Source: Planctomycetaceae bacterium (GTDB lineage: Bacteria; Planctomycetota; UBA1135; GCA-002686595). Taken from it: 26,925 nucleotides of DNA. The stretch lies in assembly GCA_013360535.1 (NCBI GenBank), contig JABWBL010000001.1, positions 1 to 26,925 on the forward strand, read 5' to 3'. Below, in pieces: positions 8,183-15,339 of the stretch (position 1 is its first letter; the number at the start of each line of letters is the position of its first letter). Under the pieces are notes generated by a model. That model searched no databases. It saw only the letters and a program-made list of their open reading frames with translations, and was not told where the DNA came from. A program made the position numbers and the translations under genes.

Positions 8183-9604
8183 TCAGCGCTTGCCGGGCTG
8201 CGGCTTCGACGGGTCGCCGCCGGGCTTCCATTCCGGCGTGAGCTTGCCGCTGGCGAGCGCGTTCACCGCGGGCAGCGAGGCGCGCACGGCCTGCGCCATG
8301 TGGTCGAGGTCGAGCTTCTCGAGCTCGTCGTCGACGCCGTGGTAGTCCTTGTGGACCTCGGGCTCGTAGGTCGAGAGCGTCTGCGCGACGACGCCGCGGC
8401 GCGCGAAGGCGTAGTTGTCGGAACGCTCGAAGAAGCGCTGCCCGAGGCGCGGGTCGGCGACGACCGGCACACCCAGCGCGCGAAATTCCTCGCCGAGGTT
8501 CGAGCGCTCGTCGCCCGTCAGCCACAGCTTGCCGGCACCGCCGACCATCGAGTCGGGGCGTCCGATCATCTCGTAGTTGAGGTTGCAGACCGTCTTCTCG
8601 AGCGGCACGAGCGGGTGCGCGATGTACCACTCGGTGCCGACGAGCCCGATCTCCTCGCCCGTCGCGAGCAGGAACACGAGCGTGCGCACGGGCTTTTCCG
8701 CCGCCGCGAGCGCCTCCGCGAGCTCGACCACCGCCGCACAGCCCGACGCGTCGTCGTCCGCACCGTTGAACACGCGATCGCCCGCCACGGCCCGTGCCTC
8801 GCTGGCCATTCCGATGTGGTCGTAGTGCGCGCTGAACACGATCGCCTCGTCGGCGAGCGCAGGAATCTCTTTCGTTCCGACGCCACGGAGGACGCCGACG
8901 ACGTTGAACGCCGGCACCTCGACGCGCTCGACGCTGCAATGCACGCGCACGGCCTTGATCTCGCCAGCGCGCAGGAGCTTGAGCACCTCGCCGTGCACGC
9001 GCAGCTGCCCCGCAGGCTGTTCTTCGGGCTTGCCCGAACGCCGCTCTTCACGCGGCGGTTGGTCGACGACCTTGGTTCCCGGCTTCTCGTTGCCGGGCGC
9101 GATCACGAGCCCGAACCCGACGCCTCCCGTCGGATTGAGCCAGCGCCGCCGGTCCGTCATCGTGCCGTCGAGGAACAGCGCGACCTCGTCGTCCTTGAAG
9201 CCGAGCATCTCCTCGTCCTTCGTCACGACGCGCGCGCGCAAGCGCTTGGTGCTCGGCGCGCCGCCCATCCAGTCGAAGTCGACGCCGGCGACGCACTCGC
9301 GCTCTTTCCCGTCGGCAGTCCACACGCTGAGCCGCGGCACCTCGCGGAACGTCGTGCGCGTCATCGGCATCTTCTGCAGGAAGGTCCCGTCGTCACCGCC
9401 CGGCTTCACACCCGCCTTGGAGAGCGCGTCGGCGAGGAACTTGCCGGCCTTCTCTGCGCCGGGGCTTCCGGTCGCGCGCCCCTCGAGCTCGTCGGAAGCG
9501 AGGAACGCGATCGTGCGCTCGATGTCGGCGCGAGTGATTTCGGGATCCGCCTTGGACTTGTCGTTGGACGGAAGGACAGCGATCAGGAGGGCGGCGAGGA
9601 GCAT
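8183..9604 (-). CDS. Exported M28-family zinc metallopeptidase (aminopeptidase-like)
   Basis: 473 residues, starting MLLAALLIAVLPSND, which looks like a short export signal. The M28 zinc-site motifs occur in order: SAHYDHIG (H260, D262), NGADDDASGCA (bridging Asp among 283-285), ATGEEIGLVGT (E317/E318), NLNYEMIGR (E345, where many members have Asp) and DYHGVDDELEKLD (H422). Residues 95-240 are an insert before the catalytic domain, PA-like in position. The family typically removes N-terminal residues from peptides. The ATG at 9604 is kept because the signal-like segment begins there. A candidate -10 TAGCCT lies only 8 bases upstream (9613-9618), which would give an almost leaderless mRNA. Confidence 0.9.
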   Translation of the reverse strand: MLLAALLIAVLPSNDKSKADPEITRADIERTIAFLASDELEGRATGSPGAEKAGKFLADALSKAGVKPGGDDGTFLQKMPMTRTTFREVPRLSVWTADGKERECVAGVDFDWMGGAPSTKRLRARVVTKDEEMLGFKDDEVALFLDGTMTDRRRWLNPTGGVGFGLVIAPGNEKPGTKVVDQPPREERRSGKPEEQPAGQLRVHGEVLKLLRAGEIKAVRVHCSVERVEVPAFNVVGVLRGVGTKEIPALADEAIVFSAHYDHIGMASEARAVAGDRVFNGADDDASGCAAVVELAEALAAAEKPVRTLVFLLATGEEIGLVGTEWYIAHPLVPLEKTVCNLNYEMIGRPDSMVGGAGKLWLTGDERSNLGEEFRALGVPVVADPRLGQRFFERSDNYAFARRGVVAQTLSTYEPEVHKDYHGVDDELEKLDLDHMAQAVRASLPAVNALASGKLTPEWKPGGDPSKPQPGKR

Positions 9605-9641
9605 GGCGCCAAAGGCTAGCGCCTCGCCCGACAGTCCGCGA

Positions 9642-10100
9642 TCACAGCGGCTTCGCCGACGTCAGGAGCACGAGCGCGAGCGGCAGGCGGGCGGTCCAGG
9701 CGAGCGTGCGGATCCAGTTCGTCGCCACGAGCTTGCGCAACGCGGTTTCGTCGCGTCCGGCGCCGAGGCGTGAATGCAACGGAACCTGCAGGAACGCGGT
9801 GCTCGCCCAGATGAGCCCAAGCAACGCGAGGTTCGCCCACGCGGTCCACGGAACTTCGTCCCACCAGATGCCCGGCACGCACAGAGCGGCGGCCGACACG
9901 AGCTCGACCCCCATCGCGGGCCCGACGATCGCCGTGATGCGATTGCAGTGCGCGATCTCGTAGGCGCCCCAGCTTCGCTCGCTCACCAGCGCGAGTAGCG
10001 GATAGTGCACGAGCTGGCAGAACCAGATCACGCCGACCATCATGCCCGTCGCCGCGACGTGCGCGTACGGGAGCAGCTCGACCGCTTCCACGGAGCTCAC
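9642..10100 (-). CDS. Four-helix membrane protein, function unknown (operon end)
   Basis: 152 residues from the GTG at 10100, chosen because it overlaps the TGA of the SOUL gene as GTGA, the same arrangement as the other junctions of this operon. The longer ATG start at 10139 would overlap the SOUL gene by 43 bases. Hydrophobic helices lie at about 13-40, 56-76, 84-108 and 132-148. Three histidines and a proline sit in or next to the helices (H14, HYP at 32-34, H51), together with a PAMGVEL motif (61-67). Haem or metal binding is conceivable beside a SOUL protein, but this is speculation. I do not recognise the family with certainty. Confidence 0.75.
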   Translation of the reverse strand: MSSVEAVELLPYAHVAATGMMVGVIWFCQLVHYPLLALVSERSWGAYEIAHCNRITAIVGPAMGVELVSAAALCVPGIWWDEVPWTAWANLALLGLIWASTAFLQVPLHSRLGAGRDETALRKLVATNWIRTLAWTARLPLALVLLTSAKPL

Positions 10101-10855
10101 TTCGTGCGGCGACGCACGGGCACCTGGATCTCGGACCACTTGTCGTCATTCGACTGGTCCGGGCCGTTGTAGAAGAGGCCACGCGGCGCACCGGCGGCTT
10201 CCCACGTGTCGTTCGTCGCGAGCCACGCCGCGAGCTCGCGCGCGGTCTCGTCGGCGCGCTCGAACAGGTACGGGCCCTTGCAGCCCTTCGAGAGCACGGT
10301 GACGGGCTCACGGTCCTCGACCGCGACGTCGCCGTCCTTGCCGATGCTGCCCATCGACGGCTCGCGATAGAGGAACGACATCGTCCAGCCGACGGTCGAG
10401 AGCCGCCCGCGGTTGTCGAAGCCGTCGTAGTCCATCTCGACCGGCGAGGTCATCGCGATCTCGTTGCGCTTGATGTGCTGGAAGAGCGGCCAGAAGCCGA
10501 AGAACATGCCGAAATTCGGGTTCGAGTCGCCGGTGACCTCGGCACGTCGCGCGCGCGGGTAGCGCTTGATCTCGAACGCGCCCGGGGGTGTCGGCGGCGG
10601 ATAATCCTGCGGCAGCGCGGTCGTCACGCTGCACGGCCCGAAGCGGTAGACGTCGGCGCCGTCGACGCCGCGGCCGGCGAGCAGCTCGACACGCGCCTCG
10701 AGGTCGCCGCCGACGCGCTCGACACCGACCGCCAGAGGAGCGAGTGGAGCGCCGGCATCCGAGTTCGTCTCGGCGTCCTCGATCGCGTGGTTCGTCGAGC
10801 TGCAGGCCGTGGCGACAAGCCACAGGCCGTAGACAGGCAGGTGCAGGAGCTTCAT
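10097..10855 (-). CDS. SOUL-family haem-binding lipoprotein
   Basis: 252 residues starting MKLLHLPVYGLWLVATAC, a lipoprotein signal with the likely lipidated Cys at C18. A low-complexity linker is followed by a SOUL domain at about 92-250: GAFEIKRYPRARRAEV (92-107), PLFQHIKRNEIAMTSPVEM (123-141, the most diagnostic SOUL stretch), GWTMSFLYREPSM and LFYNGP. SOUL/HBP proteins bind haem or other tetrapyrroles; the exact role in bacteria is not settled. Its ATG overlaps the TGA of the selenoprotein gene (ATGA), and its own TGA overlaps the GTG of the next gene, so translation is probably coupled. It is predicted to be membrane-anchored outside the cytoplasm. Confidence 0.88.
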   Translation of the reverse strand: MKLLHLPVYGLWLVATACSSTNHAIEDAETNSDAGAPLAPLAVGVERVGGDLEARVELLAGRGVDGADVYRFGPCSVTTALPQDYPPPTPPGAFEIKRYPRARRAEVTGDSNPNFGMFFGFWPLFQHIKRNEIAMTSPVEMDYDGFDNRGRLSTVGWTMSFLYREPSMGSIGKDGDVAVEDREPVTVLSKGCKGPYLFERADETARELAAWLATNDTWEAAGAPRGLFYNGPDQSNDDKWSEIQVPVRRRTK

Positions 10856-11409
10856 CGGGTGTCTTGGGAGCCCGCGCAGGCGCCGCGGGCGAGAGTGCAG
10901 TAGTCGGGACGGTCCGCGACGTCGCGGTGGCGGTGCTCGCGCACGATGCGACCGCGGTGGATCACGAAGGTGCCGGGCATCTGGAGCGGATCTCCCTGCG
11001 GCCGTCCCACGCCCAGCCCAGCGCCGCCGAGCCAGCGAGGCGCGCCCGCAAGGAATCCCCGCAACCAGACGCGGGGGCCGAAGAGAGTTCGCAACGTGCC
11101 GCGCGGCAGATTCAACGCGCCGTACAGACGTTTCTCGGGGTCGGAGATGCGCGGCAGGTCCGCGAGGCCGTGAGCACCGAGGAACTCGGTGGCCTCGGGC
11201 TCGCTCGCGAGGTGCACGAGCACGATGCCCACCCCGGCGGCCTCGATTTCCTTGCGCCTCGCACGGAGGTCGCTCACCGCCTCGCGGCAGAACGTTCAGC
11301 CGAAATGCCGCAGCAGCACGACGAGCCGCGGCTGGGCGTCGCTCAGCGCCGCCAGCGTCTCGCCCGACTGCGTACGGGCCTCCTCGAGCGCCTGGCGCAG
11401 CTCCGTCAC
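10852..11409 (-). CDS. Peroxiredoxin-like (AhpC/TSA, PRXL2/SelL-type) selenoprotein with UxxC motif, TGA at 11298-11296 read as Sec
   Basis: Read through one in-frame TGA, this is a 185-residue thioredoxin-fold protein. The N-terminal part is [19 protein letters not shown], then LVVLLRHFG-U38-TFC41-REAVSDLR, then GIVLVHLASEPEATEFLGAH, LPRISDPEKRLYGAL, LFGPRVWLRGFL, QMPGTFVIHRGRIVREHRHR and DRPDYCTLA. This matches the AhpC/TSA-like family whose Cys-version motif is RHFGCxFCRE, so the TGA stands exactly at the first active-site cysteine. The start is the GTG at 11409, which overlaps the TGA of the upstream gene; the stop overlaps the SOUL ATG. Both junctions are intact, which argues against a pseudogene. 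Starting at the GTG at 11277 would remove the active site. A SECIS-like hairpin follows at 11283-11266. The likely role is thiol/selenol peroxide or disulfide chemistry; the true substrate is unknown. Confidence 0.85.
11266..11283 (-). promoter_or_regulatory. Candidate bacterial SECIS hairpin of the peroxiredoxin-like gene
   Basis: Counting bases after the UGA, GAGG (13-16) pairs with CCUC (27-30). Above it CG (17-18) pairs with CG (24-25), leaving a single bulged A (26) on the 3' side and the apical loop GUGAG (19-23). The loop starts 18 bases after the UGA with a G. That fits the loose bacterial SECIS rule as I recall it: apical loop 16-37 bases downstream with a G in its first two positions. 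An alternative CCGC/GCGG hairpin also exists. Confidence 0.55.
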
Positions 11410-11813
11410 GACTGTCGCTCCCGCGCGGCCCGGCGCGCATCGAACAGGATCCACCCGAACGGGATCCACCACACGAGGTCGTTGGTGAGGAGCGTCTTGC
11501 CCATCGAGAGCGGCAGCAGGTCTTGCGACAGCGCGAGCGCGAAGCCGATCGGACCGAAGACCTTGCCGAGCAGTCCGACGAGCACGATCGGCCAGTGGCG
11601 CAGCGGATCACGCGCGGCGGCGAGGTAGCCGATGCCCCACACGAGCACGAACATTCCGATGCAGCCCCAGAGCTGCTCCTCGAGCGTCGTCGTCACCGCG
11701 AGACCGAGCCACTCGAGCGTCGCCCGCGGCGCGAACACCACGAGCGCACCCCATGCGAGGTTGTAGAGCCCCGCGAGGACGAGCGTCGTGCGTTGCCAGC
11801 CGCGTGAGTTCAC
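11406..11813 (-). CDS. Small membrane protein of the folE/selenoprotein operon
   Basis: 135 residues from a GTG at 11813. Four hydrophobic helices lie at about 9-31, 45-66, 73-95 and 108-125. Recognisable stretches are [37 protein letters not shown] and [20 protein letters not shown] do not recognise a named family. It begins 9 bases after the folE stop codon, and its TGA overlaps the GTG of the peroxiredoxin-like selenoprotein (GTGA), so it probably belongs to the same transcript. A membrane partner for the redox protein is a reasonable guess and nothing more. Confidence 0.75.
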   Translation of the reverse strand: MNSRGWQRTTLVLAGLYNLAWGALVVFAPRATLEWLGLAVTTTLEEQLWGCIGMFVLVWGIGYLAAARDPLRHWPIVLVGLLGKVFGPIGFALALSQDLLPLSMGKTLLTNDLVWWIPFGWILFDARRAARERQS

Positions 11814-11822
11814 GGGGAGACG

Positions 11823-12488
11823 TTAGGTCCTCGAACGACCGCCGAGAAGGAGCTGCACGACTTCCGCGCGGGCGGAGCGGTCGGTCTCGTACAGGCCGCG
11901 GAAGGCGGTCGTGAGCATGTCGGACTCACTCTTCGAGGCGCCGCGCATGCGCATGCACATGTGCTCACCCTCGAGGATCACGGCGACGCCGAGCGGATCG
12001 AGGTGCTCGACGATGGCGTCGGCGATCTGCGAGGTGAGGCGTTCCTGCATCTGCAGGCGGCGCGCGAAGACGTCGACCGTGCGCGCGACCTTCGAGAGCC
12101 CGCACACACGATCCTTCGCCGGCAGGTACGCGACGTGCGCGCGCCCGAAGAACGGCAGCAGGTGGTGCTCGCACAGGCTGTGAAACTCGACGTCGCGCAC
12201 GGCGACGAGGTCGTGGCCGCCGGTCGTGCGGTGCTCGAACTGCTTGCCGAGGTGGCGCTCGGCGGTGTCGCGCGCACCCGCAGTCAGGTCGCGCCAGGCC
12301 CGCGCCGCGCGCTGCGGCGTCTCGCGCAGGCCCTCGCGATCGGGGTCCTCTCCGATGGCGACGAGGATCTCGCGCACCGCGCGTTCGATGCGCTCCTGAT
12401 CGACGCCGGTGGCGAGCTCGAGTTCACTCGCGGGCTCGGCATCAAAGACGGGCAGGCGGCGAGCGAGGTGAGGGAGGTGGGCGGACAA
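11823..12488 (-). CDS. folE: GTP cyclohydrolase I (FolE)
   Basis: GTP cyclohydrolase I converts GTP to 7,8-dihydroneopterin triphosphate, the first step towards folates and pterins. The conserved core is complete: [20 protein letters not shown] (34-53), [18 protein letters not shown] (98-115) with zinc ligands C106 and H109, [20 protein letters not shown] (132-151) and [13 protein letters not shown] (171-183) with the third ligand C178. No ATG or GTG lies near the expected start. The TTG at 12488 gives 221 residues, within the usual range, and is the best candidate; the longer open frame runs antisense through the FAS1 gene and is not coding. It is the first gene of an operon whose later members are a membrane protein, a peroxiredoxin-like selenoprotein, a SOUL lipoprotein and another membrane protein. 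Confidence 0.92.
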   Translation of the reverse strand: MSAHLPHLARRLPVFDAEPASELELATGVDQERIERAVREILVAIGEDPDREGLRETPQRAARAWRDLTAGARDTAERHLGKQFEHRTTGGHDLVAVRDVEFHSLCEHHLLPFFGRAHVAYLPAKDRVCGLSKVARTVDVFARRLQMQERLTSQIADAIVEHLDPLGVAVILEGEHMCMRMRGASKSESDMLTTAFRGLYETDRSARAEVVQLLLGGRSRT

Positions 12489-12797
12489 GCGAGGACTCCG
12501 AGGATCGAGGTTCAGTTGGACGATGGGTCTACGCAGGCCGGGAACAAGCGGATTCAGAGGATGCGGCGCGCCGTCGTCGCGGAAATCGACCGACTCGGCG
12601 CGGACGGGCCCGAACCGCGCACGGTCGATTCGGACGACGAAAACAGCGGGAAAATCGCTGCATCCGCTTGCGCGCGCGGCGCGGACCGATCCGCGCCAGC
12701 CCGCCGCGGAAGAGTCCGTTGCCGCAATCGCGGCACTCCGGGGCGCGCGGCCAAGTTCAGTTGCGTCCGCACTCGCGGACGCGGAAACGAACGCTCC
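12489..12797. other. Divergent spacer between folE and the FAS1 gene, with three perfect inverted repeats
   Basis: No gene is visible in this spacer. It must hold both promoters. It contains three perfect inverted repeats with 4-base centres on the FAS1 side, and CGCTTGTTCC on the minus strand at 12550-12541, 52 bases before the folE start. CGCTTGYTCC also occurs upstream of the genes at 7031 and 20226. No obvious sigma-70 box was found. Confidence 0.6.
12678..12780. repeat. Three inverted repeats (arms 8, 6 and 6 bases, each with a 4-base centre) before the FAS1 gene
   Basis: GGCGCGGA-CCGA-TCCGCGCC at 12678-12697, TGCCGC-AATC-GCGGCA at 12720-12735 and GTCCGC-ACTC-GCGGAC at 12765-12780. Their centres are 40 and 45 bases apart, and all arms contain CCGC/GCGG. 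They could be repeated operators or hairpins in the FAS1 leader. In such GC-rich DNA short palindromes arise easily, but equal centre length and regular spacing are notable. Confidence 0.45.
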
Positions 12798-13736
12798 ATG
12801 AAGTTCCTCGTTGCCTCCTCGCTCGTCGCGCTCTCCGCCCTCATTCCCGCTTCGGCACTCGCCGGCGACACGTGCTCGACGCAAACGCTCGCCGCGACCC
12901 ACGGTCAGAAGCAGGACATCGTCGCCACCGCCATCGGCGCGGGCTCGTTCCAGACGCTCGTCGCCGCTGTGCAGGCTGCGGGCCTCGTCGACACGCTCAA
13001 GGGCAAGGGCCCGTTCACGGTCTTCGCGCCCAGCGACGAAGCCTTCGCGAAGCTGCCGAAGGGCACGCTCGAGAGCCTGCTCAAGCCCGAGAACCGCCAA
13101 CAGCTCGTCGACATCCTCACCTACCACGTGGTGCCCGCCGAGGTCACGAGCGCCGCGGCGATGAAGGTCGATTTCGCGCAGACGGTGCTCGGTCAGGCCC
13201 TGCGCGTCGAGAAGCTCGACATCGCCGACGGCAAGACGGTGCTGCGCATCGATGGCGCGACCGTGACGGCCGCGGACATCGCCTGCTCGAACGGCGTGAT
13301 CCACGTGATCGACACGGTGCTGCTGCCCCGCAAGAACCTCGTCGAGACCGCGAAGGCCGCCGGCACGTTCAAGACGCTGCTCGCCGCCGCGCAGGCCGCC
13401 GGCCTCGTCGATGCGCTCTCCGGCAAGGAGCCGCTGACCGTGTTCGCGCCGTCCGACGAGGCCTTCGCCAAGCTGCCCGCGGGCACGGTCGAGAGCCTGC
13501 TCAAGCCCGAGAACAAGGAGAAGCTCGCGGCGGTGCTCAAGTACCACGTCGTCGCGGGCCGCCACCTCGCCAAGGACGTCGTCACGCTGAAGGAAGTCGC
13601 GACGCTCAACGGCAAGCATGCCGCGATCCGCGTCGACGGCTCCGGCGCGCACATCGCCGACGCGAAGATCGTCGCGACCGACGTGCTCGCCGCCAATGGC
13701 GTCATTCACGTGATCGACACGGTGATGCTGCCCTGA
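12798..13736 (+). CDS. Exported protein with two tandem fasciclin (FAS1) domains
   Basis: 312 residues with a signal peptide ([20 protein letters not shown], cleavage near ALA-G23). FAS1 domain 1 covers about 40-177 and domain 2 about 181-312. Each contains [28 protein letters not shown], a YHVV motif and [19 protein letters not shown]1 domains mediate adhesion or protein contacts on the cell surface. The two domains are very similar even at DNA level: 24 identical bases occur at 13071-13094 and 13491-13514, exactly 140 codons apart, which suggests recent duplication or gene conversion. It is divergent from folE and ends 1 base before the convergent photolyase stop codon. Confidence 0.93.
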   Translation: MKFLVASSLVALSALIPASALAGDTCSTQTLAATHGQKQDIVATAIGAGSFQTLVAAVQAAGLVDTLKGKGPFTVFAPSDEAFAKLPKGTLESLLKPENRQQLVDILTYHVVPAEVTSAAAMKVDFAQTVLGQALRVEKLDIADGKTVLRIDGATVTAADIACSNGVIHVIDTVLLPRKNLVETAKAAGTFKTLLAAAQAAGLVDALSGKEPLTVFAPSDEAFAKLPAGTVESLLKPENKEKLAAVLKYHVVAGRHLAKDVVTLKEVATLNGKHAAIRVDGSGAHIADAKIVATDVLAANGVIHVIDTVMLP

Positions 13737-13737
13737 G

Positions 13738-15294
13738 CTAGGCCGGTTCGATGGCGCGCCCCGACGCGAGGGTCGAGCTCACCCGCTCGAACACCTCGGC
13801 GTCGCGGGCGCGCTGCGCTTCCGTGCGCTTCGCGACCGACCGCAACGGCATGTCCATGCGCGCGCTTTGTTCGAGTTTCGCCGCATTTCGCGCCAGAAAG
13901 GCCCAGTACAGCGGCGTGATCGGGCACGTGCTCGCGGGGTCAAAGCGGCAACCCTTGCAGTAGTCGCTCATGCGCGCGAGGTAGGCGGCGCCGGACACGT
14001 AGGGTTTGGTCGTCATCAGTCCGCCGACGCCGTACGTGCCCATCGCGAGCACGTTCGGTTCGACGACCCAGTCGAAGGCGTCGATGTACGCGACCCAGAA
14101 CCAGTCGGTGATCTCGCGTGGCTCGATGTCGAGCAGCGTGGCGAGGTTGGAGAGCACCATCAGGCGCGTGATGTGGTGCGTCCAGCCCTCGCGCCACACG
14201 TCGGCGACGACGGTGTCGAGGCAGTGCAGGCCAGAACGCGTGCCCCAGAATGCGGGAGGCAGCGCTCGATGGGCGCCGAGCACGCTCGGACGCGCGTCGC
14301 GCTCGAGCGTGCGAAATCCGTCGGTTTCGCTGTGCACGTGCCGCACGAATTCACGCCAGCCCAAGAGCTGGCGCACGAAGCCTTCCTGGCTCGCGAGGTC
14401 GATCGGCGCGCGCAAGGCCGCATCGAGCACCTCGCGCGGCAGCAGCCGACGCAGGTTGATCAGCGGCGAGAGGCGCGTGTGGAACAGGCCGCTCGAGCGC
14501 ACGCTCATCGCGTCCTCGAATGGCCCGAAGTGAGGCAGCGCGTGTTCGACGGCCCACGCAAGCAACGCTTGCGCGTCCTCGCGCGTCGCAGGCAACGCCG
14601 CGAGGTCGAGCGTGCCTGGGTGCGATGGGAAACGGCTCTCGATCAGCTCCCCCACCTCGCGTGTGACCGCATCGGGCTCGAAACGCGGCGGCGGCGGCGC
14701 GGGAGGATCGCCCTTCCACGGCTTGCGGTTCTCCGTGTCGAAGCTCCACTTGCCGCCGACCGGCTTGCCACGCTCCATCAGGATGCCGCTCGTGCGCCGG
14801 ACGTGCCGGTAGAACGCGTCCATGCGCCACGGCGCGCTTGCGCCCGCTCCGGCGAGGAAATCGTCCCGCGTCGTGAGCCAGCCTTCGTGCGGGACGACGC
14901 GCAACTTTCCGCTCTCGACAAGCGGCCGCAGATCCTCGCGCAGCTCGCGTTCGGCCGGTTCCATCACGTCGAGCGTCCCGAGCTCGCTCGCGAGCTGCTC
15001 GAGCGCCTCGTGGTACGGCCCGTCTCGCACGACGTAGCGCACCACGACGCCGCGCGCGGCCTGCTCGAGCGCGAAGTGCCGCTGGTTCGCGAGGATCAGC
15101 GCGAGCTTCTGGCGGTGGTACGGCCGCCGCGCCGCCTTCCACGGGCTTTCGACGAGCACGAGGCCGAGTTCGCTCGGTGCCGCGCGCGCGAGCGGCCCCG
15201 CACGATCGCTCAGCTGGTCATAGGGCACGTAGACCCAGCGACGCTCACCACGCGCCGGACCGAACGACCTCAGGCGGCGGAGAAACTCTCGCAT
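13738..15294 (-). CDS. FeS-containing cryptochrome/photolyase-family protein (PhrB-like, probable (6-4) photolyase)
   Basis: 518 residues. The N-terminal Rossmann domain starts [19 protein letters not shown] (19-37), and the C-terminal FAD-binding helical domain includes [16 protein letters not shown] (271-286), [13 protein letters not shown] (309-321), [18 protein letters not shown] (373-390), [18 protein letters not shown] (405-422) and [19 protein letters not shown] (428-446). Four cysteines, C358, C446, C449 and C457, match the [4Fe-4S] ligand spacing of the FeS bacterial cryptochrome/photolyase class. Members such as PhrB repair (6-4) photoproducts with blue light. The ATG at 15294 gives the expected length. 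It is convergent with FAS1 with one base between the stops and probably shares regulation with the nearby folE/SOUL operon, though that is inference. Confidence 0.92.
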   Translation of the reverse strand: MREFLRRLRSFGPARGERRWVYVPYDQLSDRAGPLARAAPSELGLVLVESPWKAARRPYHRQKLALILANQRHFALEQAARGVVVRYVVRDGPYHEALEQLASELGTLDVMEPAERELREDLRPLVESGKLRVVPHEGWLTTRDDFLAGAGASAPWRMDAFYRHVRRTSGILMERGKPVGGKWSFDTENRKPWKGDPPAPPPPRFEPDAVTREVGELIESRFPSHPGTLDLAALPATREDAQALLAWAVEHALPHFGPFEDAMSVRSSGLFHTRLSPLINLRRLLPREVLDAALRAPIDLASQEGFVRQLLGWREFVRHVHSETDGFRTLERDARPSVLGAHRALPPAFWGTRSGLHCLDTVVADVWREGWTHHITRLMVLSNLATLLDIEPREITDWFWVAYIDAFDWVVEPNVLAMGTYGVGGLMTTKPYVSGAAYLARMSDYCKGCRFDPASTCPITPLYWAFLARNAAKLEQSARMDMPLRSVAKRTEAQRARDAEVFERVSSTLASGRAIEPA

Positions 15295-15339
15295 GAGCCG
15301 ACGACGACTACGCCGTAATCCTGGCTCCGGATGCAGCGT

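Noticed and set aside
10852..11277. A 141-codon peroxiredoxin fragment starting at GTG 11277
   Set aside because: It would start just after the catalytic UxxC and leave a 130-base hole in a tightly overlapped operon; read-through of TGA explains everything.
11296..11298. Nonsense mutation or sequencing error at the peroxiredoxin TGA
   Set aside because: Not excluded, but unlikely: a second gene in the window has TGA at the equivalent UxxC position, and both have SECIS-like hairpins.
12489..13709. The folE reading frame staying open through the FAS1 gene (628 codons)
   Set aside because: The extension is antisense to a well-supported FAS1 gene and shows no FolE-like sequence; the TTG at 12488 gives the normal length.
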